From assembly GCA_910588625.1 (NCBI GenBank), contig CAJUQN010000006.1:7690-71689 (forward strand): a stretch of 64,000 nucleotides of DNA. The letters are read 5' to 3'. The notes under the pieces were generated by a model. The model did no database searches and had not been told where the DNA came from. It was given only the letters and a program-made list of their open reading frames with translations. The stretch is from an uncultured Oscillospiraceae bacterium (lineage in GTDB: Bacteria; Bacillota; Clostridia; Oscillospirales; Oscillospiraceae). Shown here one piece after another: positions 17,998 to 26,832 of this stretch. Position 1 is the stretch's first letter. Each line of letters begins with the position of its first letter. Position numbers and translations under genes: made by a program.

Positions 17998-18020
17998 CGG
18001 TTCCCCGTAAAGGGGAACCG
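17998..18020 (-). terminator. Terminator of the two-component operon
   Basis: Perfect CGGTTCCCC/GGGGAACCG stem with a 5-nt loop, followed on the minus strand by eight Ts. It lies between the sensor kinase and the hydrolase lipoprotein genes. Confidence 0.92.
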
Positions 18021-18053
18021 CAAAACCTGTATATTTCACATCAAAACTTGCAA

Positions 18054-19346
18054 CTATGGTTTAAGCAACAATGCGTCCAGACCGAAAATTCCATTTTCCG
18101 ACTGCACTGACAAGGTTCCGTCATACTTTTCCGCAATCCGTTTCATGCTTTTCATGCCAAACCCATGATAACGTTCATCGCGGGAGGATTTGGGCAAGCC
18201 ATCTTCCATTGTAAGCGACCCACAAAACGGGTTCTCCACATGGAGCATGAGCATCCCATTCGTACACTTTGCGGATAAGGAAATGAATCGTTCGCCCTCT
18301 GGCAGCTTGCTCACTGCGTCAATGGCGTTGTTCAAGGCGTTGCTCACAAGTGAATATAGATCCAGTTCTTCTGTAAATTCCATGCCGGTGCCATCAGCGT
18401 AACAGGTGAATATGATGCCTTTTTGGTTGCAGATCGCCCGCTTTTCGGCAAGAACAATATCAAGGACCTGGTTGCCTGTCTTTACATAGGTGTCATATGT
18501 TCCGATTTTTTCCTTCATCGCATCAATCTGCTCCTGGGAGATACGGCCCTGAAAGCTTTCCAGCAGGTCTTTTAGGTCGTGGTATTTTTCGTTGACCAGA
18601 TCCGTGCTCTCCTTGGACTGGCGGAACTGCTCGTGTTGCTGGTGGACCAGTTCCCGCATGGTGTCCACGCTGCGGCTGAGACGTGCCCGCTCCATGACAC
18701 CGAATTGGAGCAGCAGGATGAACAGGTCGCACAGGATCTGGTACAAGCACTCTGCAAACACAGCGGTCTGGTTCCGGTCTGGATTACCCTGGGCCAGCCG
18801 GGCCATGCCCAGGCAGAACAGGAGCACTACAAAGGAAAACACCGCCTTTTCCCGGTTGTCGAAATTCTCCTCCCGGTTCCGGGTAAAGGGGCGGAAGATG
18901 AAAAATAGTACGATGTAGAAGCCGTAATATGCCAGCAGGTCTACCGCCAGGATGCCTAACGGGTCCTGGCACAGCCCGTTGACAGCGGGGATCAGCTTGA
19001 GCATCATTTTCAGCGTCCCGGCCAGGTCCTGAGCGATGTAGCCGGAGGAGGCCACAAACAGCGCGGTCCAGAAGCTCTCCTGATAGACAAACCAGCAGAT
19101 GACAATCAGGACGAGATAGGCCGCTATGGACAGAACCACCCGCCCCAGGCTGTTCACCGTGTCGGTCATGCCAGGGAAAAAGATCAGCCGTCCCAAATGC
19201 AAGGCAGCACATCCTATCCCTGTCCCTAAAACCAGGCGAAGCCTGACCCGGGGGTGCGGGTTCAGGGAGTAGGCAAAGACCAATACCCCCACCACAGACT
19301 GGAGCAGCAGGATAGGCATACGGAACTCAGCATACCATGTGGGCAT
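18054..19346 (-). CDS. AgrC-like GHKL sensor histidine kinase
   Basis: 430 residues. Six or seven hydrophobic segments in the first ~200 residues form the membrane sensor. A coiled-coil leads to the presumptive phospho-acceptor in EKYHDLKDLL (compare HDLKNH in AgrC). A GHKL ATPase domain follows: the N box ALNNAIDAV and the G box HGFGMKSM. There is no AgrB- or AgrD-like gene beside it. ATG overlaps the regulator stop (TAATG), so the two are translationally coupled. It probably senses a peptide or metabolite and phosphorylates the LytTR regulator. Base composition is lower in GC than the neighbouring glycosidases. Confidence 0.92.
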   Translation of the reverse strand: MPTWYAEFRMPILLLQSVVGVLVFAYSLNPHPRVRLRLVLGTGIGCAALHLGRLIFFPGMTDTVNSLGRVVLSIAAYLVLIVICWFVYQESFWTALFVASSGYIAQDLAGTLKMMLKLIPAVNGLCQDPLGILAVDLLAYYGFYIVLFFIFRPFTRNREENFDNREKAVFSFVVLLFCLGMARLAQGNPDRNQTAVFAECLYQILCDLFILLLQFGVMERARLSRSVDTMRELVHQQHEQFRQSKESTDLVNEKYHDLKDLLESFQGRISQEQIDAMKEKIGTYDTYVKTGNQVLDIVLAEKRAICNQKGIIFTCYADGTGMEFTEELDLYSLVSNALNNAIDAVSKLPEGERFISLSAKCTNGMLMLHVENPFCGSLTMEDGLPKSSRDERYHGFGMKSMKRIAEKYDGTLSVQSENGIFGLDALLLKP

Positions 19347-20059
19347 TAAACGGCTCCCCCTTTGTACTGCGCAAAAGCGGTCAAGAATTCTTTTCGCCGC
19401 GGGCGGGAAATGGGCAATAACACCCCCGCAACATCAACCGAATCCTTTCTAATGCTCCGAACGAATTTCAAATTAACGAGGTAGCTTGTATGACACCGTG
19501 CAAAGTGGGCGCTTTTCAGCAGAGCTTCATATTTTGAGAGAGTGCCCCATTGCTTGATTGCACCATTTCCAGTGTGAAATAAAAGGTCGTGGGCACAGAC
19601 CTCGACATATGTGATTGTCCCAGCGGGAATGCGCTTTCCTCCCTCTTTTTCCCGGAAGGTCAGAGAAATTTCTGGCTCCCGATACGACAGCATACGAAGG
19701 GCCCTATCCAGCTTCGCAGAGAATGAGGCATACTGGATCGGTTTCAAGATATAATCAAAAGCCTCGACAGAATATCCCTCTATAGCATATTGGGTCAAAT
19801 TAGTTACAAAAATAATCATTACATTTTGATCTACCTCTCGAATCTTTTTAGCTACGTCCATTCCTGCCAAATCAGGTATGCGAATATCCAAGAAAATAAG
19901 ATCAGCATCGCATTTATAGGCATCTAAAAAAGCTATACCTCGGCTGTAAGCTTCAGCAATATATTCAAACTCTTCATGCTCATCATGGTAGTTTGATAAA
20001 AACTGCAACAACCTGTCTGTCTGAGCCTTTTCATCCTCTAATATCATGATTTTGAGCAT
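19346..20059 (-). CDS. LytTR response regulator (AgrA-like)
   Basis: 237 residues. The receiver domain has acidic LEDEKAQ, the phospho-acceptor Asp in IFLDIRIPDLAG, the Thr in FVTN and the Lys in LKPI. A LytTR DNA-binding domain follows (TYVEVCAHDLLFHT, ARCHTSYLVNLKFV). It would bind tandem 9-bp-type sites upstream of its targets; I could not identify such sites with confidence. It is first in the two-gene operon. Its targets may be the adjacent lipoprotein and glycosidase genes on the same strand. Confidence 0.94.
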   Translation of the reverse strand: MLKIMILEDEKAQTDRLLQFLSNYHDEHEEFEYIAEAYSRGIAFLDAYKCDADLIFLDIRIPDLAGMDVAKKIREVDQNVMIIFVTNLTQYAIEGYSVEAFDYILKPIQYASFSAKLDRALRMLSYREPEISLTFREKEGGKRIPAGTITYVEVCAHDLLFHTGNGAIKQWGTLSKYEALLKSAHFARCHTSYLVNLKFVRSIRKDSVDVAGVLLPISRPRRKEFLTAFAQYKGGAV

Positions 20060-20186
20060 TGGTCCGACCTCCAGGTATTCAACTTTTGATGTGAACTATA
20101 CATATTTTGCGGTTTGTATTTACTGTTTGGCAAAATTGTTCTAATCTATTTACAAATGCTAAGATATGGATGAATACATTATACAA

Positions 20187-20204
20187 CTTAAACCTAGGTT
20201 TAAG
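20187..20204. promoter_or_regulatory. MerR operator, 18-bp perfect palindrome
   Basis: CTTAAACCTAGGTTTAAG lies 24 bp before the MerR start, in the divergent spacer with the response-regulator gene. MerR proteins bind long dyads between the -35 and -10 boxes, so autoregulation is likely, and control of the divergent two-component operon is possible. Confidence 0.7.
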
Positions 20205-20227
20205 TCAAGACAAATTGAGGGTTTTTT

Positions 20228-20602
20228 ATGTTTTATACTGTGCGGGAGACCGCCCTGAAATTGGGTATCCCCAGTTCCAAGATCAGATTCTATGATAAAA
20301 AGGGGCTGCTCCCTTTTATTGAGCGGTCCCCCAATGGAGTACGCATATTTACAGAAGATGATGTAGCGCATCTTCAAGACCTTCTTGTTTTGAAGGACTC
20401 GGGTTTCTCACTGAAAGAACTAGCAGAATATGTAAAACTTGAGGCCGAAGGAGAGCGGTCAGTTATACGGCGCCTGGAAATGCTGGAGCAGCGTTATAAC
20501 GAGGTGGGATCAGAAATTGCCAGGCTGCAAGGTGTTTTGGAGATATTGGAGAAGCAGCGGCAGGGCTGTATCGCTATGCTGGAACATCAGGCCAATTTGT
20601 AG
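20228..20602 (+). CDS. MerR-family transcriptional regulator
   Basis: 124 residues. The N-terminal winged helix starts YTVRETALKLGIPSSKIRFY, followed by DKKGLLP and the R-I-F-T-E-D-D segment. DLLVLKDSGFSLKELAEYV matches the second MerR helix pair, and a C-terminal dimerisation coiled coil follows (LEMLEQRYNEVG). No conserved metal-binding Cys cluster is present, so it resembles the NmlR/stress-responsive branch more than metal sensors. It reads divergently from the two-component system and shares a palindrome with it. Confidence 0.92.
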   Translation: MFYTVRETALKLGIPSSKIRFYDKKGLLPFIERSPNGVRIFTEDDVAHLQDLLVLKDSGFSLKELAEYVKLEAEGERSVIRRLEMLEQRYNEVGSEIARLQGVLEILEKQRQGCIAMLEHQANL

Positions 20603-21205
20603 ATGAATGTAAATCAGCGTTGCTTTATATATATGGTTCTCCAAAATATGAAAATAGAACTATGTCAAAATTCACCATTGACCGTGCAAAGGATATCTAT
20701 CTGCTGCCAACACGAAGGAAGCACCCCAAATTATTGCAAATTCCGGAAAAATATGCTTCGATTTCGTCCACATATGCAGGACAGTTTCGCTTAACATTCA
20801 TTTCATGCACAAAAATAACTAATCTAAATTTGGCAAGATTATGCATGTTCACACTTCTTTTTTTGCAAAACGTGTTGTATACTAGTATTCAAAGGAGGTG
20901 GACAGAGTCATGCCTAACTGCAAAAAACTGATGGAAATGCAGCAATGCTGGGATATTGGAGAGCGTCAAATCATTTACGGTGTTAAAACTCTCATCCAGT
21001 TTCTTTTTCTTTCCTGAAAAAGATTTATCGAGAGCACAATGCTTTTTTGACTGCATGGGTCCTGGGGAAATCCTCCGGGACCCTTTCATATATTTTCCAT
21101 CTTCATACCGCTCTGAATTTGTTCGACGGAGCGTAAATAAGGTGGACGCTCTACCGCACAGATTTTGACGGATAATCCAAGGTAATGTGCGAGCGTTGGG
21201 CTGTT
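20603..21205. other. Intergenic region with one small ORF and a hairpin
   Basis: Apart from the small ORF at 20910-21017 I see no gene I can support. A stem-loop (GGGTCCTGG/CCGGGACCC, one mismatch) at 21057-21083 is followed by TTTCATAT and may end a short transcript on the plus strand. The composition is AT-rich. Confidence 0.4.
20910..21017 (+). CDS. Possible 35-residue peptide with strong ribosome-binding site
   Basis: ATG 20910 is preceded at 10 bases by AAAGGAGGTG, one of the best Shine-Dalgarno sequences in the window. The peptide starts MPNCKKLMEMQQCW, has two Cys and ends in a hydrophobic LIQFLFLS. It could be a small membrane or signal peptide, or the remnant of a longer gene. It does not match AgrD organisation (no charged C-terminal tail). 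Function unknown. Confidence 0.4.
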   Translation: MPNCKKLMEMQQCWDIGERQIIYGVKTLIQFLFLS

Positions 21206-23230
21206 TCAGGTCATCAGTCTACAAGTATTGTGCGCTATTTTTGATCCATACCCGTAAATCTCATAATATCCCACCGGATAACTTCTCTGACAGCACTTAT
21301 CCCCAGAATTCCCCTCCACGGTATATACCCGTCCGTTCTCCACCCTTTCCACGATACCCACATGGTCCGGCACCCCGTCCTGCGGCCCGGAGAACCCACC
21401 CGGGTCGTTCCAGTCGAAGAAAATGATGTCCCCCGGCTGTGGTTCGTAGCTCCGATCCTGCCACAGCCCCCGGTCCTTGAACCAACGGGAGCCCTGCACA
21501 CAGCCCGCAAACTTGGGCATCACCCCGGCGTCGATGTACCCGCACTGGTCGGCGCACCAGCTCACAAAGATGGCGCACCAATCCACCCGGTGGCTGAACC
21601 CGTACCAGCTCCAGTAGGGCTGGCCTCCCACGTTGCCCACCTGGGACAGCGCCACGGCCACGATCTCCCCGCTTCCAGTGCCGACCCCATAGAGCACCGC
21701 ATTCCACAGCTCCCGGTACTCCTCCGAGAGAAGTTCCGCCAGCTGTTGGCGCTGGGCGGCAGTAAATCCGTAGGTGTCCGCCATCTCGTCGGCGGTCTTT
21801 GCAGTGACGGTGATGTGCAGGGTGGTCGTACCCTCCTCGTCACCCTCACCGGGGACGGTGCTGGTGAAGCTGGAGAGCTGGTTCATATCCCAGAAGACCT
21901 GCTTCAGCAGCTCCTTTTTCTCATCCGTCATAGTGACCACCTCCTGCCCGTTGACCGGGTCGGAGGTGGTTTTTACCGCGTACACCGCCAGCACATCGGG
22001 CCACGGGGCGCGGGCGCCGGAGAGCTCCACCCGGTGGTGGGATGTGCCCGCCTTGATCTCCTCCAGCCTTGCGCCGTATTCCAAATTGATCTCCCGGACG
22101 GCGTCGGCGATGGTCTGCCCGCCCGTTTCTTCGCCGCCGAACAAGATGCCCATCGGCGACATAACCAGCGCCGCCACCAGACACAGCACCAGCACCACCG
22201 CGATCACCGCCCCGCCGCCGGCGGCCAGCGGAGCCATGGCGCCCCGAATGCCCGACACGGCCCCACGGAGGGCCGACGCGGCGGCCTTGGCCACGGGCCT
22301 GTCCACGGCCGCTGCCGTCCGTCTGGCCTCACCCGCGGCCTTTACAGCCCGCTGACGGGCCTGAGAGACGGCGCGGGCGGTCTGCCGGGCCACGCCGGCG
22401 GAGCGGTCTGCCGCTTCGGCGGGCCGTCCCGGGACGCCCGCCGCCGATTTTACCCTTTGCCGTCCGGGCTTCCCGACAGGGGCCCGTCCCGAGCGGGCCG
22501 TTTTGACGGTGCGTTTCCCGTCGGACCGGCTTTCCCGAACAGCTTCACTGCTGAAAAGCCCCTCTGTGTGAACGGGCCGGGATGGCAAAACCGGGGAAGG
22601 CATACCAACGGCGCTTTGACTCCCGACCGGCGCGGAGACTGTGCCGCCCACGTTCTGGTTTCTCCGCTGTGCCGCCGCCTGACGGGCCCGCTCCCGCACA
22701 AACCTCTGCCTGCCCCGCTCCAACGCCTGGGGCGGATGCGTCGGAGGATCTTCAGATATTTGCCCAAGTGCGGTGGTTTGGCCAGGGCGTTCCAAGACCA
22801 TGCCCTCCTGACGAATGGGGCTGCCTTTTGTCAGGATCGTCGGCTGGCTGGGGTACTCGGTCTGGATGAACTCCCCGGCGCGTGGGACGGACCCGGTTTG
22901 CCGCCGAGCCTGGACCTGGCCTACCGTTTGGCGATGGAGATAGGCGTCCTTCGTCTTGACCACGGGCTGGCTGGACAGGGGCACAGGCCGCTGGGGCGGA
23001 GCGTAGTGTTCCACGCCGGAAACCTCCGAAGCGACCTCCCGGGTCTTGATCCGCACAGGCTCCGCGCCTCTGTACGGGGCTGGTGGCTCCGCCTGGGTGG
23101 CGGGCCAGGTATCATCCGCGATGGGCCCCGGAGCGTCCGCATCCGGGCGACTCTCCCCAGACCAGCTCCGAGCTTTTTTCTTCCCCAGCGCCAGCCTCCC
23201 CAGCCTGTCCATCGCCAGGCGGGCCCCCAT
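21206..23230 (-). CDS. Conjugative-element CHAP-domain cell-wall hydrolase
   Basis: At least 674 residues. A long Arg/Ala/Pro-rich cytoplasmic region is followed by a TM helix (GGGAVIAVVLVLCLVAALVM, about residue 340), an extracellular linker and a CHAP amidase domain (VDWCAIFVSWCADQCGYI with the catalytic Cys, PGDIIFFDW, DHVGIVERV with the His). Such proteins open peptidoglycan for the type IV secretion channel (VirB1-like role). The frame stays open upstream to 23425 and encodes a Lys-rich segment like that of relatives, but without ATG/GTG/TTG. ATC 23419 sits 7 bases after AGAGGTG, so the true start may be there. Confidence 0.88.
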   Translation of the reverse strand: MGARLAMDRLGRLALGKKKARSWSGESRPDADAPGPIADDTWPATQAEPPAPYRGAEPVRIKTREVASEVSGVEHYAPPQRPVPLSSQPVVKTKDAYLHRQTVGQVQARRQTGSVPRAGEFIQTEYPSQPTILTKGSPIRQEGMVLERPGQTTALGQISEDPPTHPPQALERGRQRFVRERARQAAAQRRNQNVGGTVSAPVGSQSAVGMPSPVLPSRPVHTEGLFSSEAVRESRSDGKRTVKTARSGRAPVGKPGRQRVKSAAGVPGRPAEAADRSAGVARQTARAVSQARQRAVKAAGEARRTAAAVDRPVAKAAASALRGAVSGIRGAMAPLAAGGGAVIAVVLVLCLVAALVMSPMGILFGGEETGGQTIADAVREINLEYGARLEEIKAGTSHHRVELSGARAPWPDVLAVYAVKTTSDPVNGQEVVTMTDEKKELLKQVFWDMNQLSSFTSTVPGEGDEEGTTTLHITVTAKTADEMADTYGFTAAQRQQLAELLSEEYRELWNAVLYGVGTGSGEIVAVALSQVGNVGGQPYWSWYGFSHRVDWCAIFVSWCADQCGYIDAGVMPKFAGCVQGSRWFKDRGLWQDRSYEPQPGDIIFFDWNDPGGFSGPQDGVPDHVGIVERVENGRVYTVEGNSGDKCCQRSYPVGYYEIYGYGSKIAHNTCRLMT

Positions 23231-23488
23231 CCGGGCGGTGTCTTGGGCACGGTCGGCCTCGGTGTCCTCCCGCCGCCCGCCCTCGGCGGCGTCCCGGAGC
23301 TGGCCCTTCAGCTTTTCGGACCCAGTGAGCAGGCCGCGCCAGAGGAGCTCCTTCGGCGCGGCCTGGACTTTTCCTTTTACTTTTTTAGATGTGGATGCTT
23401 TCTCTTTTACTTTTGGGATAAACCATCACCTCTACTTTGCTTTTTCATTATTTTATGATAAACTGCAGTAAAAAGGGGGTACACACAA

Positions 23489-24064
23489 ATGGAACAGATC
23501 CGCAGATGTGAATGGGCAGGCCCGGATCAGATCTACATCGACTACCATGACAACGAGTGGGGCAGACCGCTCCACGACGACAATAAACTGTTTGAAATGT
23601 TGATCTTGGAGGGGATGCAGGCCGGACTGGCGTGGATCACGGTCCTCAAAAAGCGAAACGCTTTTCGGGCGGCCTTCGATGATTTTGACCCTCAAAAAGT
23701 GGCGCTTTATGACGATGCAAAAGTAGGATCGCTCATGGCAGATGCGGGGATCATCCGGCATCGGGGCAAGATCAACGCCGCCATCGGCAACGCAAAAGCC
23801 TTTCTTGCCATACAAAAAGAGTACGGCAGCTTTGACAAATTTATTTGGGCTTATGTCGGCGGTACACCCATTATCAACACACCCCACAGCATGGCGGAGC
23901 TGCCCGTATCCACCCCTCTCTCCGACCAGATCAGCAAAGATCTGAAAAAGCGGGGCTTCAAATTCGTGGGTTCCACCATCGTCTACTCTTTCATGCAGGC
24001 AGTGGGGATGGTGGACGATCACATGGCCTGGTGCCCCTGGCACACAAATAACAGAGACGATTAG
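23489..24064 (+). CDS. tag: DNA-3-methyladenine glycosylase I
   Basis: 191 residues, the standard length. RRCEWAG supplies the N-terminal zinc Cys, IDYHDNEWGRP the first zinc His, and HMAWCPWH the C-terminal His/Cys pair. EGMQAGLAWITVLKKR is the substrate-pocket region. The enzyme removes 3-methyladenine from alkylated DNA. It sits alone on the plus strand between two minus-strand conjugation genes. Its TAG stop overlaps the TAA of virB4 on the other strand, so the insertion into the conjugation cluster is not simply flanked by spare DNA. Confidence 0.95.
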   Translation: MEQIRRCEWAGPDQIYIDYHDNEWGRPLHDDNKLFEMLILEGMQAGLAWITVLKKRNAFRAAFDDFDPQKVALYDDAKVGSLMADAGIIRHRGKINAAIGNAKAFLAIQKEYGSFDKFIWAYVGGTPIINTPHSMAELPVSTPLSDQISKDLKKRGFKFVGSTIVYSFMQAVGMVDDHMAWCPWHTNNRDD

Positions 24065-26400
24065 GCGGCGTTGTTCTCAGAAAACTTGGTGCTCATCAAG
24101 CGGTACAAATGCGTATTTTTCGGAAAACTGTTGACGAATGGCACGATGGCGCTGCCGCACTTGATGAGCCCCCGGCCTGCGTCCACATTGGTGATGTAGG
24201 ACAGCTGATTCTCCGAAATGTTCAGCAGACTGGCCAGCTCCGCCCGGTCGGTGCTGGCCTGGTTCAGCATGACCAGGAACTCGCTGTTGGCCAGCATGGT
24301 CCGGGCGGTGTGGGACTGGAGCAGATCCTCGACATTCTGGGTGGCTCCCGTACACAGCGCCCCGTACTTCCGCACCCGCTTCCACAGGGTGAAGAGAAAA
24401 TTGGCGCTGTATTCGTGCTGAAACAGGATGTAAATTTCGTCAATATAGATCCAGGTGTTCCGGCCCAGGGCCCGGTTGCGGATCACCCGGTTGAACACGC
24501 TGTCCAGCACCACCAGCATCCCCACCGGCAGGAGCTGTTTGCCCAGATCCCGGATGTCGTAGCAGATGATCCGGGCGTCGGTGTCCACGTTCGTCGGCTT
24601 GGCGAAGGTGTTCAGGCTGCCCTCGGTGAACAGCTCGATTGCCAGCGCCACGTCTTTGGCCTCCGGCTCGGGCTGGCGGAGCAGCTCCGCGTGGAAGTCC
24701 TGGAGGGTGGGGGCCGCGCCCTTGCACCCGCCCCGGATGTACTCATGATAGCACTGGGCGGTACAGCGGTCGATGATGGATTTCTCTTTCGCCGAGAGCT
24801 TGCCCGAGCCCACCAGCTGTTCGCACAGAGACAGCAAAAATTCAGATTTTAAGACTACGGGGTTATCCCCGTCACCGTAGCCCTGCTCCATGTCCATGGC
24901 GTTGATGTGGTTCCGGGAGGTGGCGGAGATGTCGATGACCTCGCCGCCCAGGCCCTCAACGATGGGCCCGTATTCTTTTTCGGGATCTATGACGATGATG
25001 TCATCGTTGGTGGCCAGGGCCACGTTCACCAGCTCCACCTTGGCGGTGAAGGACTTGCCGGAGCCGGACACGCCCAGCACAAAGCCGTTACCGTTGAGCA
25101 GTTCTTTCCGGTTTGCGATGATGAGGTTCTTGCTGATGGTGTTCTGCCCGTAATATACGCCGCCCCGGTCCCGCACCTCCTGGGCCTTGAAGGGCATGAG
25201 CACCGCCAGCGCCTCGGTGGTCAGGGTGCGCAGGGCGTCGATCCGGCGCAAGCCCAGGGGCAGGGCGGTCACCAGCCCGTCCGCCTGCTGCCAGTTCAGG
25301 GTGGCCAGCTGGCACAGGTGCTTCCGGGCGGTGGCCTGGAGGGCCTCAGTGTCGCTGTCCAGCTCCTCCTTGGAGTCCGCCAGGTGGACCAGGGTCACCA
25401 CCGCGAACATCATCCGCTGGTCCCGGGTGGTGAGGTCGTCCAGCATCTCCCGGGTCTCTTTGCGTTGCTGTTCCAGGTCGTAGGGAACTACCGCGGAAAA
25501 ATTGTTGTTGTTATTCTGCCGCCGCTGCCAATTTGTGACGTTCGTCTCGACCCCGAGCAGACGGCTCTGCATCTCCCGGACGGCCTCGTCGGTGGGCACC
25601 GGGATCACGTCGATGGACAGCATCATCGTGCGGTTCAGCGACGTCAGCTCGTTGACCATGCTGTCCTTGATGTAGCTGGCGTACTCCTTCAAAAACAGCA
25701 CCCGCCCGAACTTGTTGCCCATGATGAAGTGGTCCTTTTTGAACTCCAGGCTGTCCGGGCAGATGGCGTCCTTGAAGCTGTGGCCCTTGCGCATCAGGTC
25801 CCGGAGGTCCACATGGAACTCCGTCTCCTCCCCGGTGCGGTAGAAGTCGTGGAGCACCCGCAACCGCTCCACCGCGTCCAGCTCCTCGCTGTGGGAGTCC
25901 AGGTGATTGAGGCGGGTGGTCACGTCGGCGGTGACCCGGTCGAAGAAGGTGCGGGCCTCCTCAATGCTCTTGCGGTGGACAGACAGGGTGACGTACCGCT
26001 CCTGGACCACGCTGTTGGAGGAGTCTGTCACCTTGTCCATCAGCATGGCGTTGTACTCCGCCCGGTAGCCGTCCAGGTAGTCGTCCTGGCGGGGGAGCAG
26101 GATCTTCTGCTCGAAGTCCTGGCGGTTGAGGCGCTTGTTGTTGATGGTGAGCTTGGTGGCGGAGCCTGCGTCCAGGGCGTTCAAAAGTTCCGAATAGCCC
26201 AGGAACATGGAGGTTTTGTCCTCCTTAGAGGCGATGGCGTAGTTGATATCGCTGAACCGGATGGTCTTGGAGAACTTGCTTCCGAATTGAAAAATCCCAT
26301 CCGGCCACAGGCGGCGGATGGGGATGGCGTCCTGGACGGACCGGGGGAGGTCGAAGCTCTCCCGGTCCTGCTTGAGTGCGTTTTGCAGGGTCTTAATCAA
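24061..26400 (-). CDS. virB4: VirB4-type conjugation ATPase
   Basis: 779 residues. The N-terminal half contains the VirB4 assembly region (RRLWPDGIFQFGSKFSKTIR, FLGYSELLNAL). The ATPase half has Walker A GVSGSGKSF at about residue 440, DPEKEYGPIVEGLGGEV, Walker B IYIDEIYILF and the RASTDRAEL-type late motif. It powers assembly and substrate movement in Gram-positive type IV secretion systems at the inner membrane face. Its start overlaps the end of the PrgI gene. Confidence 0.96.
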   Translation of the reverse strand: MIKTLQNALKQDRESFDLPRSVQDAIPIRRLWPDGIFQFGSKFSKTIRFSDINYAIASKEDKTSMFLGYSELLNALDAGSATKLTINNKRLNRQDFEQKILLPRQDDYLDGYRAEYNAMLMDKVTDSSNSVVQERYVTLSVHRKSIEEARTFFDRVTADVTTRLNHLDSHSEELDAVERLRVLHDFYRTGEETEFHVDLRDLMRKGHSFKDAICPDSLEFKKDHFIMGNKFGRVLFLKEYASYIKDSMVNELTSLNRTMMLSIDVIPVPTDEAVREMQSRLLGVETNVTNWQRRQNNNNNFSAVVPYDLEQQRKETREMLDDLTTRDQRMMFAVVTLVHLADSKEELDSDTEALQATARKHLCQLATLNWQQADGLVTALPLGLRRIDALRTLTTEALAVLMPFKAQEVRDRGGVYYGQNTISKNLIIANRKELLNGNGFVLGVSGSGKSFTAKVELVNVALATNDDIIVIDPEKEYGPIVEGLGGEVIDISATSRNHINAMDMEQGYGDGDNPVVLKSEFLLSLCEQLVGSGKLSAKEKSIIDRCTAQCYHEYIRGGCKGAAPTLQDFHAELLRQPEPEAKDVALAIELFTEGSLNTFAKPTNVDTDARIICYDIRDLGKQLLPVGMLVVLDSVFNRVIRNRALGRNTWIYIDEIYILFQHEYSANFLFTLWKRVRKYGALCTGATQNVEDLLQSHTARTMLANSEFLVMLNQASTDRAELASLLNISENQLSYITNVDAGRGLIKCGSAIVPFVNSFPKNTHLYRLMSTKFSENNAA

Positions 26401-26746
26401 GTCTCAGTGCCTCCTTTGCGCACGAATTTTCGAGGGCCTTGGCATACAAATTTTCCGATTTGAACACCAACTTTTTGGGATACAGCAGTTCCGAGCGGAT
26501 GAAGGCCAGCAGGAACTGTTCAAAGGTCATGCCGTTGTAGGTAAAGAACCCGCCCAGGGCGAAGGGGAACGCCGCCAGGACGCAGATCCAGCCGATCTCG
26601 CCGCTGCTCACGATATTGCGCAGGCCGAAGTACACTCCCACGGCCACCAGCACGGCCAGCAGGGCGAAAATGAGCTGCCGCAGGGATAAGCCGAAGAATA
26701 CGCTTTCCTGGTAGTCTCGGACTTCTTTGTTGATGCGGACTTCCAT
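26393..26746 (-). CDS. PrgI-family conjugation membrane protein
   Basis: About 117 residues from ATG 26746 (AGAGGTG upstream). It begins MEVRINKEVRDYQESVFFG, the PrgI family signature, and has two TM helices (LRQLIFALLAVLVAVGVYFG and WICVLAAFPFALGGFF). PrgI/VirB3-like proteins work with VirB4, whose gene overlaps the 3' end here. A GTG three codons upstream is an alternative start. Confidence 0.93.
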   Translation of the reverse strand: MEVRINKEVRDYQESVFFGLSLRQLIFALLAVLVAVGVYFGLRNIVSSGEIGWICVLAAFPFALGGFFTYNGMTFEQFLLAFIRSELLYPKKLVFKSENLYAKALENSCAKEALRLD

Positions 26747-26832
26747 GGGTATCACCTCTTTTCATAAGTTGATTCACAGAATTTCCTGTGCTATAATGAG
26801 TGATGAATTTATATCGGAAAGCAGGAAAAGCC

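Noticed and set aside
20910..21017. AgrD-type autoinducing peptide for the nearby kinase
   Set aside because: The peptide lacks the amphipathic leader, central Cys-containing ring sequence and acidic tail of AgrD, and there is no agrB.
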